A stretch of DNA of 64,000 nt. Origin: Allobaileyella intestinalis (GTDB lineage: Bacteria > Bacillota > Clostridia > Peptostreptococcales > Anaerovoracaceae). The notes below the pieces were generated by a model that did not search any database, was not told where the DNA came from, and saw only the letters and a program-made list of their open reading frames with translations. The number at the start of each line of letters is the position of its first letter. Within the stretch, counting starts at the first letter, position 1. A program made the translations under genes and the position numbers. The stretch covers positions 113,109 to 177,108 of the forward strand of contig NZ_VUNB01000006.1 of the NCBI RefSeq assembly GCF_009695865.1, read 5' to 3'. This document shows positions 43,740 to 53,443 of the stretch, piece after piece.

Positions 43740-44698
43740 AAGAGCTGTACCTGTATGGTAAGAAGCTCTCCGGCCCTTTTTTGCTGGCACCTCTGGCGGG
43801 AGTAACCGATGCAGTCATGCGGAGGATCTGCTTCCGGGAGGGAGCGTCTCTGGCGTATACGGAGATGGTCAGTGCAAAGGGCTTATATTATGGTGACAGG
43901 AAAACAGAATCCCTTCTGTACATTCCTGAGGACGCAGGTCCTACGTCAATCCAGATATTCGGCAGCGACCCGGAGATTATGGGGTATGCCGCGGAGAAGC
44001 TTGCAGAACGAAATAATTTTTCCCTGAATATTAACATGGGATGTCCCGTGCCAAAGGTGGTCAGAAATGGAGACGGATCGGCCCTGATGAAGGATCCGGA
44101 TCTGGTATATGATGTGGTGCGGTCAGTGGCTGATAAGGCCGGAAAGCCCGTTTCCGTAAAATTCCGGAAGGGATTTGATGATGACCACATAAACGCAGTG
44201 GAGATTGCAAAGGCCTGCGAGGCTGCAGGAGCCGCAGCTGTAATTGTTCATGGACGAACAAGAGAACAGTACTACAGCGGAAAGGCGGACTGGAGTATAA
44301 TAAGACAGGTTAAAGAGGCAGTAGATATTCCTGTTATCGGGAATGGAGATGTTTTCACCGGTGCCGATGGCGTCAGAATGATGAAGGAGACCGGATGCGA
44401 CCTGGTCATGGTGGCCAGAGGAGCCCAGGGTAATCCATGGATATTCAGAGAGCTGATGGCAGCCTGGAGAGGAGAACCTGAACCGGAGAAGCCTTCAGCC
44501 TCAGAGGTCAGAGATATGATGTACCAGCACCTTGACCAGCTTGTGGAGCTGAAGGGTGAGTACGCTGCAGTTCGGGAGATGCGGAAGCATATTGCCTGGT
44601 ACACTAAAGGACGAAAGAACGGTGCCTCCATAAGAAAGGCAGTGAATCAGATAGAAAGTGCCCGGCAGATGAAAGAGGCTATAAGATTTGAAGAATAG
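43736..44698 (+). CDS. dus: tRNA-dihydrouridine synthase, DusB-like
   Basis: FMN-dependent reduction of uridines in tRNA D-loops by NADPH. 320 residues: FLLAPLAGVTDAVMRR (FMN-binding first strand), INMGCPVPKVVRNGDGSALM with the catalytic Cys (~101), VIVHGRTREQYYSGKADW and VMVARGAQGNPWIFRE with the phosphate-binding Arg. The ATG overlaps the coaX stop. Bacterial lineages with a single enzyme of this type usually carry the DusB group, hence the name, but the group assignment is provisional. Confidence 0.92.
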   Translation: MKELYLYGKKLSGPFLLAPLAGVTDAVMRRICFREGASLAYTEMVSAKGLYYGDRKTESLLYIPEDAGPTSIQIFGSDPEIMGYAAEKLAERNNFSLNINMGCPVPKVVRNGDGSALMKDPDLVYDVVRSVADKAGKPVSVKFRKGFDDDHINAVEIAKACEAAGAAAVIVHGRTREQYYSGKADWSIIRQVKEAVDIPVIGNGDVFTGADGVRMMKETGCDLVMVARGAQGNPWIFRELMAAWRGEPEPEKPSASEVRDMMYQHLDQLVELKGEYAAVREMRKHIAWYTKGRKNGASIRKAVNQIESARQMKEAIRFEE

Positions 44699-45956
44699 CA
44701 GAAGAAATAAACAACTGAAAATGATCCTGCTGGTTGTGCTGGCACTGGTAATGTCAGTATCCATGGCGGGATGCACGTCGTTTGATAATTTCAAAATGAC
44801 ATTTATCGACAAGAGCGCCGACAAGGACAGCGAGACCATCTATATCGGCGTTTTTGAGCCTCAGACAGGAGATCTGGAGGATAAAGGAAAGGATATTATC
44901 AAAGGAATTGAGCTGGCCCACAGCATGTACGACAATGTGGCCGGAGCAGATGTGAAGCTGGTGTATGTGGATACACAATCAAGCACAGATACGGCCAGGA
45001 CAGCAATCAAGAGCCTTATCAAGCTTAAGCCATCTGTTATTATCGGAGGAGCTGGCGAGGCAAATTCCATGATCGCAGGTCCGTATATCAAGGAAGCACG
45101 GATTCCTACAATTACTCCTTCGGCTACAAATCCTCTGATCACAGAGGGAAATCCTTATTACTTCAGGGTCTGCATGACAAGTTACCAGACCGGTGCAGGT
45201 ATGGCCGACTACGCTGTAAACCAGAACGGACTGGGCTCTAAGTCCATAGGCCTTGTGAGCGTGGAGAACGACAGCTCCGTGGCAGCGGCGGTAAAGGGCT
45301 TTACAGAGAAGACCGACCAGCTGGACGGGGATGATCACTACATTGTAATGAACACCACCATTTCAGCTGCTAAACCGAAGCTGAACAAGCTGATGGAGAA
45401 GATTAAGAAGTCAGGTGTGGATGCTGTTTACCTTCCAGTAGGAACTGAGATGGCAGACCGGGTCTTCAGCAAAGCAGAGAAGATGGGAATGACAAATATT
45501 ACATTCCTTGGAACCAGAGGGTGGACATCTTCTGACTTTGTGGATATGATGAAGAAGCATCCGGATATTAAGGTTGCTTTTCCATCTGATACTGTAGTCC
45601 AGGCAAATGGTTCAACCACGGGAACAGTAACTGCTGAGACACAGAAATTTCTCATTGAATATGCGAACAAATACGGAGACAAGGATATTCCTACAGAGGA
45701 AGCGGCAGAGGGATATGACGCTTATCTTCTGGCAATGAATGCCATCAACAGCTCCAGAAGTCTGAAGACTACAGATATTAGGGATTCACTGGCATCAATA
45801 GATAATGTAAGATGTGCCACAGGAGTGTTTACCTTCGATGAGAATGGAAACCCTGTTAGAAGCGTTAACGTAAGCAAGATAAAGAATGGACAGATAGTAT
45901 CAGCTTATGTAACAGATACAACTACAAAGGCAAAGAATATTAAGAAGCTTGGGTAA
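44688..45956 (+). CDS. Branched-chain amino acid-type substrate-binding lipoprotein
   Basis: 422 residues. Lipoprotein signal: basic start MKNSRRNKQLK, hydrophobic core ILLVVLALVMSV, lipobox MAGC (Cys ~28). The mature part is a type I periplasmic-binding fold: IYIGVFEPQTGDLEDKG, VVYVDTQSSTDTART-like turn, SVIIGGAGEANSM and ITPSATNPLI, as in LivJ/LivK. The TTG start is preferred to the ATG at 44721, as only it gives the basic n-region; AGAGG lies nine bases in front. No ABC permease or ATPase gene is nearby, so it may be an orphan receptor or work with a distant transporter. Overlaps the end of dus. Confidence 0.85.
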   Translation: MKNSRRNKQLKMILLVVLALVMSVSMAGCTSFDNFKMTFIDKSADKDSETIYIGVFEPQTGDLEDKGKDIIKGIELAHSMYDNVAGADVKLVYVDTQSSTDTARTAIKSLIKLKPSVIIGGAGEANSMIAGPYIKEARIPTITPSATNPLITEGNPYYFRVCMTSYQTGAGMADYAVNQNGLGSKSIGLVSVENDSSVAAAVKGFTEKTDQLDGDDHYIVMNTTISAAKPKLNKLMEKIKKSGVDAVYLPVGTEMADRVFSKAEKMGMTNITFLGTRGWTSSDFVDMMKKHPDIKVAFPSDTVVQANGSTTGTVTAETQKFLIEYANKYGDKDIPTEEAAEGYDAYLLAMNAINSSRSLKTTDIRDSLASIDNVRCATGVFTFDENGNPVRSVNVSKIKNGQIVSAYVTDTTTKAKNIKKLG

Positions 45957-46089
45957 TGGTTTTAACATCCGTTTGAAACACCGGGGTTTATAAAGCCGGT
46001 GATTCAATATACGTAGGTTATTTCAAGGTTGGGAAGGCCCCGGTAAGGCCTTCAGGGATATAATATATCCCATAGTTCTAGGAGGATGT

Positions 46090-47529
46090 ATGGATTACTT
46101 GGAAGTGCTTGACGGTATGAAGGAAGACATGCTGCATACTCTGCAGGATGCAATCAAGATCGACAGTGTGCTGGCACCTGCTGTCAAGGGCGAAGACGGA
46201 CAGACTTATCCATTTGGAGCCGGCATTCAGAAGGCCTATGAGCACATGCTGAGTGTTGGAGAAGAGATGGGCTTTGAGACTGCAAATTATGATAACTACG
46301 GCGGTCACATTGAGTTCAAGGCACCGGACAGTGAAAAGGTTGAGACCTTTGGCATCACAACTCACCTGGACGTAGTTCCAGTTGGTGAAGGATGGGAGAC
46401 CGATCCTTTCGATCCTATCGTTAAGGACGGATGGATTTACGGCAGAGGAACTTCTGACGACAAGGGCCCTGCTGTTGCAGCTCTTTACGCAATGAAGGCC
46501 ATCAAGGAAGCTGGAATCACCCCGAAGAAGAATATCAGAATGATTCTTGGCCTTGATGAAGAGACAGATAAAGAAGGAATGATCTACTACAGAGATCATG
46601 TTGAGAAAATGCCTGAGCTGGGAATTACCCCTGATGCGGACTTCCCTGTTGTTCAGGGAGAGATGGGAATTCTCGTCTTTGATATAGCCAGAAAGCTTTC
46701 AGGAGGCAAAGCCGGTGATGGACTGAAGTTCAGAAGCATGGAATCCGGCGTTGCATATAACATCGTATCTCCTCAGGCTAAAGTCGTAGTATTCTCTGAA
46801 GACCAGAAGAATTACGATGATATAGCTTCAAAGGCAGAGGCATTTTCCGGAAAAACAGGATACAAAGTAACGACAAAGAAGCAGGGCAAGTCCCTTGTAA
46901 TCGAAAGTTTCGGAGTTCAGGCTCACGGAGCCAGACCTCAGGAGGGCCTGAATGCAATCAGCATCATGATGGCATTCCTGGGAGAACTGGACTTTGCAGA
47001 TCCTGGAGTAAACGAATTTACAGAATACTACAATAAGTACATCGGATTCGACCTTGAAGGCGGAAAGATGGGACCTGTTATCCATGACGAACCTTCAGGA
47101 AACCTGATTTTCAACGTAGGCCTGGCATCAGGAGACGAGGATGTAATCTCAGTAACTGTTAACATCCGCTATCCTGTAACATACACTGACGAACAGGTGT
47201 ATGAGGTATTTGAGAAGACCCTGGAGGGCACAGAAGTAGGATTCGTAAAGAAGATGCTGGAGAAACCTGTTTATCTTCCTGATGACGACCCTATGGTGCA
47301 GAACCTCATAGGCGCATATGTAGATGAAACCGGCGATGACAAGACAAAGCCTCTGGTAATGGGCGGCGGCACTTATGCAAAGCTGATTCCTGGAACACTG
47401 GCCTACGGCGGAATGTTCCCTGGAGACGAGGACAGGATGCACCAGGCTAACGAGAGACTGCTTCTTGATCACTTCTACAAATCAGCAAGGATCTATGCAA
47501 GAGCCATCTACAAAATCTGCTGCCAGTAA
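46090..47529 (+). CDS. pepV: Dipeptidase PepV-like (M20 metallopeptidase)
   Basis: 479-residue cytoplasmic M20 dipeptidase cutting Xaa-Xaa dipeptides, typical length for PepV. Zinc motifs: TTHLDVVPVGEGW (His/Asp ~95-97), GRGTSDDKGPAVAAL (bridging Asp ~129), LGLDEETDKEGM (catalytic Glu pair), and the distal GGGTYAKLIPG (His in GIPGTLAY-like segment is not conserved in the usual way). AGGAGG precedes the ATG. With peptidase T it supplies free amino acids for fermentation. Confidence 0.9.
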   Translation: MDYLEVLDGMKEDMLHTLQDAIKIDSVLAPAVKGEDGQTYPFGAGIQKAYEHMLSVGEEMGFETANYDNYGGHIEFKAPDSEKVETFGITTHLDVVPVGEGWETDPFDPIVKDGWIYGRGTSDDKGPAVAALYAMKAIKEAGITPKKNIRMILGLDEETDKEGMIYYRDHVEKMPELGITPDADFPVVQGEMGILVFDIARKLSGGKAGDGLKFRSMESGVAYNIVSPQAKVVVFSEDQKNYDDIASKAEAFSGKTGYKVTTKKQGKSLVIESFGVQAHGARPQEGLNAISIMMAFLGELDFADPGVNEFTEYYNKYIGFDLEGGKMGPVIHDEPSGNLIFNVGLASGDEDVISVTVNIRYPVTYTDEQVYEVFEKTLEGTEVGFVKKMLEKPVYLPDDDPMVQNLIGAYVDETGDDKTKPLVMGGGTYAKLIPGTLAYGGMFPGDEDRMHQANERLLLDHFYKSARIYARAIYKICCQ

Positions 47530-47561
47530 TAACGGGGAAATGAATGTATGTTCCTCTGTGC

Positions 47562-47590
47562 TTGACGAACATATTAGAATGTAGTAGTAT
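47562..47590 (+). promoter_or_regulatory. Promoter of the ribU leader
   Basis: TTGACG (47562-47567), 17-base spacer, TAGTAT (47585-47590), placed ~20 bases before the riboswitch. Confidence 0.6.
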
Positions 47591-47606
47591 CTACATAACA
47601 AGTAAA

Positions 47607-47745
47607 TCTGTTTCAGGGCGTGGTGAAAGTCCACACCGGCGGTGATAGGAGCGATGTATTATGAGATTCTCCTTAAGTCCGCGAGCATTTGCAGAACCAG
47701 TGAGAATCTGGTACCGACGGTATAGTCCGGATGAAAGAAACATTT
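47607..47745 (+). promoter_or_regulatory. FMN riboswitch (RFN element)
   Basis: Conserved blocks in the right order: TTTCAGGGCGTGGTGAAAGT, CCACACCGGCGGTGATAG, GTCCGCGAGC, GAACCAGTGAGAATCTGGTA, CCGACGGTATAGTCCGGATG and the closing GAAAGAAAC. FMN binding should favour the downstream terminator at 47777-47805 and switch off ribU. Confidence 0.97.
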
Positions 47746-47776
47746 ACAAATTAAGTTAGTTAATTAGTTTGTAGAG

Positions 47777-47805
47777 ACGGCCTTGTATCTTATACGAGGC
47801 CGTTT
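47777..47805 (+). terminator. Expression-platform terminator of the FMN riboswitch
   Basis: ACGGCCTTGTAT pairs with ATACGAGGCCGT, followed by TTTATAAT. Confidence 0.85.
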
Positions 47806-47898
47806 ATAATGCCTGACAGATTCCAACTGTAGCAGCTGTTCCTGCAGACATCCCACGGGATTAAAGGAACGATTTTATCTATTCAGGAGGAATATGTT

Positions 47899-48480
47899 AT
47901 GAAAAGAGAAAACACTTTCAACACCAGCACTCTGGTTAAACTGGGACTTATGACCGCTCTCTCTCTGGTCATGCTCCTCATCAGGATTCCATATCCACCG
48001 GCACCATTCCTTGTATATGATCCGGCAGATATTCCAATCTACATCACTGCATTCGCCTTCGGCCCTGCAGCTGGCCTGGTGGTTACCTTCATGGTAAGCT
48101 TTATTCAGGCATTCCTGATGGGAGGAGACGGAATCTACGGTTTCCTCATGCACTTTATTGCAACTGGCGCATTCGCAGTAATGGTTGGCCTGCTCTACAA
48201 GAGGAACAAGACAAGAAAGACAGCGATCATTTCCATAGTTCTTGGAGTCATTGTAATGACAGCAATTATGTGTGCAATGAACCTCATTGTAACACCGCTC
48301 TACATGGGAGCTCCTAGATCTGCTGTTATGGCTATGATTGTACCTATCATCATTCCGTTCAACCTTCTCAAGGGCGGACTGAACGGTGCAGTTACCTTCG
48401 TGCTGTACAAGAGAATTTCAGGAATATTACACAGTGAAGGAAGATCAAAGGGAACAGAGAGTTCTGAGAGCTCAAGATGA
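47899..48480 (+). CDS. ribU: Riboflavin ECF transporter S component
   Basis: Membrane-embedded riboflavin-binding protein that works with a shared ECF energising module not present in this window. 193 residues, six helices. Family-diagnostic features: LVYDPADIPIYITAFAFGP (~38-56), in which the DPADIP block lines the riboflavin site, followed by FLMHFIATGAFAVMVG and the late NLLKGGLNGAVT. AGGAGGAATATGTT precedes the ATG. Control by the FMN riboswitch upstream makes the assignment firm. Confidence 0.96.
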   Translation: MKRENTFNTSTLVKLGLMTALSLVMLLIRIPYPPAPFLVYDPADIPIYITAFAFGPAAGLVVTFMVSFIQAFLMGGDGIYGFLMHFIATGAFAVMVGLLYKRNKTRKTAIISIVLGVIVMTAIMCAMNLIVTPLYMGAPRSAVMAMIVPIIIPFNLLKGGLNGAVTFVLYKRISGILHSEGRSKGTESSESSR

Positions 48481-48874
48481 AAATGATACAAAGAGCATAG
48501 CATTTGATATCGCCGGCAGACTTAAGGCCGGCGATGTTATTGCGCTTACAGGAGATCTCGGAACGGGAAAAACTACATTTACTAAGTATTTAGCGCAGGG
48601 CCTTGGTATTGACCACAATATCAACAGCCCTACTTTTAATATTGTGAAAGAACACTATGGCGGCCGTCTGCCTCTCTATCACTTTGATGTATACAGACTA
48701 GGCAGCGGTGAGGAACTGATAGACGCCGGAGCTGAAGACTACTTTTACGGAGACGGAGTTTCCGTAGTGGAATGGGCAGACCTTGTCATGGACTATCTTC
48801 CTGAAGATGCCATAGTCATTCATATATCATACGGAGAGAAAGAAGGAGAGCGAGTATACAGATGCATATTCTGA
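48434..48874 (+). CDS. tsaE: tRNA threonylcarbamoyladenosine biosynthesis ATPase TsaE
   Basis: ATPase of the t6A complex with TsaB and TsaD. Walker A GDLGTGKTTFTKYL; INSPTFNIVKEHYGG and YHFDVYRLGSGEEL (Walker B-like Asp/Tyr) are characteristic. Start uncertain: GTG at 48434 gives 146 residues and removes an N-terminal stretch that does not look like the family; the frame extends further back. It overlaps the last ~47 bases of ribU in another frame, which suggests translational coupling, and itself overlaps the next gene by 13 bases. Confidence 0.9.
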   Translation: MKEDQREQRVLRAQDENDTKSIAFDIAGRLKAGDVIALTGDLGTGKTTFTKYLAQGLGIDHNINSPTFNIVKEHYGGRLPLYHFDVYRLGSGEELIDAGAEDYFYGDGVSVVEWADLVMDYLPEDAIVIHISYGEKEGERVYRCIF

Positions 48875-50094
48875 CCTACGAAACAACAGGAAGCAAAGGA
48901 TCTGCCGCAGTGATTTCATCAGATGGTACCATTGCCCTCAGCGCTTCTTCCAGCAAAATGGATCATCTGAAGGACATAAGCACTCTTGCGTCAGAGGCAC
49001 TGGAAAAAAAGAAGCTTTCCATCCATGACATTTCATACGTTGCGGCGGCCATAGGGCCGGGTTCCTTTACGGGCATACGCATAGGCGTTACTACAGCCAG
49101 AACAGTTGCCCAGATGATGAACATTCCATGTATTCCGGTTCAGACCCTGAGAGCAATGGCAAGGATGGGTCAGTTCTGCCTGGACAGCTGTTCAGATGAA
49201 CTGAAAACCGGGGGCAGCCAGCTACCTCCGAAATGGATCCTTACCATTATAAACGCCAGAAGAAGGCAGGCCTATGGGGCATTGTGGCGCATTGACGGTA
49301 GCAGACTTGAAGAGGTTATGCCTCAGAAGCAGTATATCATCGACGAAATGCTTCCGCAGGTGCTGGATCACATGAAGGAAAATGAATCCGTCCTGGTGAC
49401 AGGTGACGGATTTGACGCTTATGGAGATACAGTGTCGGAGGTGCTGGGGAATAACAGATTCATTGCCGCTCCGGAAGAATTCAGATATCAGAGAGCGGAT
49501 GCAGTGGCATCTGTAGCTTTAGAAATGGCACAAAATGGTGAGTTTACAGACTACAGCCATATGCTTCCCGATTACATGAGAAAAAGCGAAGCGGAGATGC
49601 GCCTGGAGAACGGTACCCTCAGCAAGAGGATTACATCGCCAGATAACATTGACGTAAGAAGAGCTCTTCCTGCAGACCTGGATAAAATAATGAAGCTGGA
49701 GAAAATTGCATTCCCTGATCCATGGAGCCGGCAGGCTATGGCAAAGGACATTGACTCCCCGGATGCAGTGGTGCTTACCGCCACCTGGGGAACTGTTTTT
49801 GCAGGATATCTGGATATGTGGAGAGTTGCAGGTGAAGGACAGCTTAATAACATTGCTGTAATGCCTGAATACAGAGGACGAGGCATTGGGCAGAGGCTTA
49901 TGAAAGAGGCTCTTGCCATATTAAAAGGATACGGAGATTCGGAAATGAACCTGGAAGTTCGGAAGAGCAACAGGGCCGCCCGGTCTATGTATACAAAACT
50001 TGGATTTTCAGAACTTGGCATCAGACCCGGATACTACGAAAACAACGGGGAAGATGGGGTTATCATGAAGAAGGAACTGAAATCAGATGATTAA
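48862..50094 (+). CDS. tsaB: TsaB-RimI fusion: t6A subunit and N-alpha-acetyltransferase
   Basis: 410 residues. The first ~245 are TsaB, the non-catalytic ASKHA partner of TsaD (MHILTYETTGSKGSAAV; AAIGPGSFTGIRIGVTTAR). From ~250 a GNAT domain begins (IDVRRALPADLDKIMKLEK; LNNIAVMPEYRGRGIGQRLM; EVRKSNRAARSMYTKLGF), i.e. RimI, which acetylates ribosomal protein S18 in E. coli. The two are usually adjacent separate genes; here they form one protein. It overlaps tsaE and tsaD by a few bases, so all three are made together. Confidence 0.93.
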   Translation: MHILTYETTGSKGSAAVISSDGTIALSASSSKMDHLKDISTLASEALEKKKLSIHDISYVAAAIGPGSFTGIRIGVTTARTVAQMMNIPCIPVQTLRAMARMGQFCLDSCSDELKTGGSQLPPKWILTIINARRRQAYGALWRIDGSRLEEVMPQKQYIIDEMLPQVLDHMKENESVLVTGDGFDAYGDTVSEVLGNNRFIAAPEEFRYQRADAVASVALEMAQNGEFTDYSHMLPDYMRKSEAEMRLENGTLSKRITSPDNIDVRRALPADLDKIMKLEKIAFPDPWSRQAMAKDIDSPDAVVLTATWGTVFAGYLDMWRVAGEGQLNNIAVMPEYRGRGIGQRLMKEALAILKGYGDSEMNLEVRKSNRAARSMYTKLGFSELGIRPGYYENNGEDGVIMKKELKSDD

Positions 50095-51103
50095 TGGACA
50101 TCACATTACTCTGGGGATAGAAAGCAGCTGCGATGAAACGGCAGTTGGCATCGTTCAGGACGGAAGGAAGATTCTGGCCAACATTATTTCATCCCAGATA
50201 GACATACACACTAAATTCGGCGGAGTAGTGCCGGAAATCGCATCAAGAAAGCACCTGGAGTGCATCAATAACGTTATCAGCCTGGCTCTGGATGAGGCTG
50301 GAATAACCATGGACCAGGTGGATCTTATAGGAGTAACCTACGGGCCTGGCCTGGTAGGTTCTCTTCTGGTGGGAGTTGCAGCAGCAAAAGCCATAGCTTT
50401 TTCATGCGGGAAACCACTGGTTGCGGTGAACCACATGCAGGGACACATTGCCTCCAATTATCTCCAGTATCCGGACCTTGAACCGCCTTTCATGGCCCTG
50501 GTGGTGTCAGGAGGCCATACCAATATTGTAAACGTCAGCGATTACAATATTTGCGAAACCCTGGGAAGTACCAGAGACGATGCAGCAGGAGAGGCCTTTG
50601 ACAAGATAGCAAGAGTCATCGGTCTGGGATATCCTGGAGGCCCGAAGGTAGATAAGGTTGCCAGGTCGGGAAATAAAGATGCGGTTCATTTCAAGAGAGT
50701 TTACCTGGAGCCAGGCAGCTATGACTTTAGTTTCAGCGGTCTTAAGACCCAGGCTCTCAACTACCTGAACACTCAGAAGCAGGCAGGAAAGCAGATTTCC
50801 GTGGCAGATGTGGCTGCCAGTTTCCAGGAAGCCGTAGTGGATGTAATCAGCGACAAGGCTGTCAGTGCAGCTGTCCAGTTCGGAAGGGACAAGATAGTGA
50901 TGGCCGGAGGAGTTGCATCTAATTCAAGGCTTAGACAGGTCCTCGAAGAGAAGGCGGGAGCCAGGGGAATAAGCATATTGAAACCTGATCCCATTCTGTG
51001 CACTGACAACGGAGTTATGATAGCGTGCAGCGCATACTATGAGGGATTGAAGGGGAATTACGCAGGACCGGACCTGGACGCAGTGCCGGGACTTGAGTTC
51101 TAG
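50087..51103 (+). CDS. tsaD: tRNA N6-threonylcarbamoyltransferase TsaD
   Basis: Transfers the threonylcarbamoyl group to A37 of ANN-decoding tRNAs. 338 residues. Metal ligands NHMQGH (His116, His120) and later Asp in the C-terminal half; GIESSCDETAV, YGPGLVGSLLVG, VSGGHTNIV and VMAGGVASNSRLR are the conserved nucleotide-binding blocks of the Kae1/TsaD family. It starts within the end of tsaB-rimI (eight-base overlap). Confidence 0.97.
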   Translation: MINGHHITLGIESSCDETAVGIVQDGRKILANIISSQIDIHTKFGGVVPEIASRKHLECINNVISLALDEAGITMDQVDLIGVTYGPGLVGSLLVGVAAAKAIAFSCGKPLVAVNHMQGHIASNYLQYPDLEPPFMALVVSGGHTNIVNVSDYNICETLGSTRDDAAGEAFDKIARVIGLGYPGGPKVDKVARSGNKDAVHFKRVYLEPGSYDFSFSGLKTQALNYLNTQKQAGKQISVADVAASFQEAVVDVISDKAVSAAVQFGRDKIVMAGGVASNSRLRQVLEEKAGARGISILKPDPILCTDNGVMIACSAYYEGLKGNYAGPDLDAVPGLEF

Positions 51104-51189
51104 TAAAAAAATTTTTTTCATGAGAGAGAACTGCGGGAAACCGGGGAAAACCGGGAATAGCGAATTTATTAACAGGAGAACGAAAAACT

Positions 51190-53166
51190 ATGCTGGTAAT
51201 GTCAGCAAAGGATATAAATAAATCATATGGTACAGATGTAATACTGGAAGATGTGAGCTTTTCCGTCAACAAAGGGGACCGGATCGGAATCGTAGGACCT
51301 AACGGGGCGGGTAAGACCACCTTGCTCAGGATTGTTTCAGGAGAACTGGAGCCTACGTCGGGAGAGCTTTTCATAAAGCCAGGATTCCATCTGGGATACC
51401 TGAAACAGAGGAACAACTTCGACAGCCAGGGAACATTGCTTGAAGAAGTAAAGAAGAGTTTTACCCGTTTCTATCGGATGGAAAGGGAAATGGCCAGGCT
51501 TCAGGAGCTGATCAAAGACCACAAGAGCAGTGATTTCCAGAAAAATCTGGCTGCATACACCGATCTGCTGGAGAAGTACAAGGATGCAGGCGGATACACT
51601 TATGAGAGCGAGATGGAATCGGTTCTGGCCAACATGGGCTTCGGGCCGGAGACTTACAGCAAAAAAACAGGATCCCTTTCCGGAGGGGAGAGGACCAGGC
51701 TGGCTCTGGCGGCTCTGCTTCTGAAAGCACCTGAAATCCTCCTTCTGGATGAGCCCACCAACCATCTGGACCTTCAGATGCTGGAGTGGCTGGAGAAATA
51801 CCTGAACGGATACAAGGGAACGGTTATAGTGGTTTCCCACGACCGTTTTTTCCTGGACAAGATGGTTACCAGGGTCTTCGATGTGAGAAATACTCATCTG
51901 TATTGTTATACAGGAAATTACACGGAATTCACTGTTAAGAGGCAGGAGCGGCTGGAGTCTGAAAGGCGGGCCTGGGAGAACCAGCAGAGAGAAATCAAGC
52001 GCCAGGAAGAGATGATCCGCCGCATGAAAGAGCGGGGCACAGAGCACCTGGCAAAGAGAGCCCAGTCCAGAGAAAAACAGCTGGCCCAGATGGACGTTCT
52101 TGACAGGCCTGAATCAGAATCAGGGGACATGAAGCTTCAGTTCCATGTGGAATATAAAAGCGGAAATGAGGTTGTCACTGCAGAAGGACTGGAAAAAAGC
52201 TTCGGCGAGAGGAAGCTTTTCAGAAATGTGGATTTCAAGATCAGAAAAGGCGAGAAGGTCTGCATTATCGGAAACAACGGAACGGGAAAAACCACCCTTC
52301 TCCGCATAATCCTGGGCCAGATTCAGCAGGACAGAGGCTATCTGAAAATCGGCCACAACGTGAACTTCGGATACTACGACCAGGGCCAGCTTATGCTGGA
52401 TGAAAATGAAACCATTCTGGGAGAGATGAAGAACGCCTACCACCTTTACACCGATACTCAAATGAGATCCCTTCTGGGCAGGTTCCTGTTCAGTGGAGAT
52501 GAAGTTTTTCTCCGGGTGGGAGATATTTCCGGAGGTGAAAAGGCCAGGCTGGCACTGCTGAAACTGATGCTGTCAGGTTCCAACACTCTGGTGCTGGACG
52601 AGCCTACCAACCACCTGGATATCCAGTCCAAGGAGGTGGTGGAGGAGGCCATATCCGGCTTTGACGGCACGGTAATAATGGTTTCCCACGACAGATACCT
52701 TCTGAGCCGGGTTCCGGACAGAATCCTGGAACTAACCCCCGATGGAATCATCGAGTATCAGGGCAAATACGATTATTATCTTGAGAAATCCCAAGAGAGG
52801 CACCAGCTCATTGAAAGCCAGCAGGCTTCTTCAGGCGCCAGCAGAGGAGGATCGTCAGCAGCCGGTGGCCCGGAGGGCGGCACCGAAGGTGATTCAGGAA
52901 AAAATGAAAGTTCTCTGTCTGCGGAGGATGAGCGGCGTCTCAGAAAAGAACGGGAGGCTGAAGAGCGGCGTCAGGCCAGGAAACTCCAGAGCCTTGAAGA
53001 GGAAATCCACGATCTTGAAGGAAGAATTGAAGATCTTGAAAAGGCCCTGTGCAGCCCTGAACATATGAGGGATATCGAGTTCCTTCAGGAGCAGGGACAG
53101 ATAATGGACCAGCTGAAACAGGAACTGGATGAAAAATATGACCAGTGGATGGAGCTGCAGGCTTGA
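51190..53166 (+). CDS. ABC-F family ATPase
   Basis: 658-residue soluble protein with two ATPase domains and no membrane helices; ABC-F proteins act on the ribosome (translation factors or antibiotic resistance). First domain: Walker A GPNGAGKTT (~36-44), signature LSGGERTRLALAAL. Linker (~230-300) rich in Arg/Glu, the P-site-tRNA-interacting motif. Second domain: GNNGTGKTT, ISGGEKARLALLKL, LDEPTNHLDI. Then a Ser/Gly-rich spacer and a C-terminal coiled coil (~575-655). The coiled coil is like that of Uup/YdiF rather than of the antibiotic-resistance subgroups. Not close enough to name further. Confidence 0.92.
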   Translation: MLVMSAKDINKSYGTDVILEDVSFSVNKGDRIGIVGPNGAGKTTLLRIVSGELEPTSGELFIKPGFHLGYLKQRNNFDSQGTLLEEVKKSFTRFYRMEREMARLQELIKDHKSSDFQKNLAAYTDLLEKYKDAGGYTYESEMESVLANMGFGPETYSKKTGSLSGGERTRLALAALLLKAPEILLLDEPTNHLDLQMLEWLEKYLNGYKGTVIVVSHDRFFLDKMVTRVFDVRNTHLYCYTGNYTEFTVKRQERLESERRAWENQQREIKRQEEMIRRMKERGTEHLAKRAQSREKQLAQMDVLDRPESESGDMKLQFHVEYKSGNEVVTAEGLEKSFGERKLFRNVDFKIRKGEKVCIIGNNGTGKTTLLRIILGQIQQDRGYLKIGHNVNFGYYDQGQLMLDENETILGEMKNAYHLYTDTQMRSLLGRFLFSGDEVFLRVGDISGGEKARLALLKLMLSGSNTLVLDEPTNHLDIQSKEVVEEAISGFDGTVIMVSHDRYLLSRVPDRILELTPDGIIEYQGKYDYYLEKSQERHQLIESQQASSGASRGGSSAAGGPEGGTEGDSGKNESSLSAEDERRLRKEREAEERRQARKLQSLEEEIHDLEGRIEDLEKALCSPEHMRDIEFLQEQGQIMDQLKQELDEKYDQWMELQA

Positions 53167-53235
53167 ATTTTTTCATAAAACATGGTAAATTGTCTCAGTC
53201 TTTTTTTTGAGAATCACTAAATTTGCACATAATAA

Positions 53236-53255
53236 ATCCTTCTTTTACAAAAGAA
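53236..53255 (+). terminator. Weak hairpin after the ABC-F gene
   Basis: CCTTCTTTTACAAAAGAAGG is a perfect hairpin with a two-base loop; T-run only partial. Position between ABC-F and acpP. Confidence 0.4.
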
Positions 53256-53374
53256 GGTTTGGCTGCCGCGGAATTTACGGCACAGGAATAAACTTGAAAA
53301 AAAGAAAACAGTTAAGAATCTTTTCGTATCCCAGGGCAGGTTATCTCCATGATATCCGATGAGATATAGAAAGA

Positions 53375-53415
53375 TTGTTAAAAAACTTGCAAAGAATTAT
53401 TGCGTAATTTATAAT
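53375..53415 (+). promoter_or_regulatory. Promoter of acpP
   Basis: TTGCAA (53387-53392), 17-base spacer, TATAAT (53410-53415). TTGTTAA (53375-53381) just upstream resembles one half of a clostridial Rex site (TTGTTAA-N4-TTAACAA); the other half is poorly matched. Confidence 0.55.
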
Positions 53416-53443
53416 CAGGTTGAAGAAAATACTGGAGGAAAAT

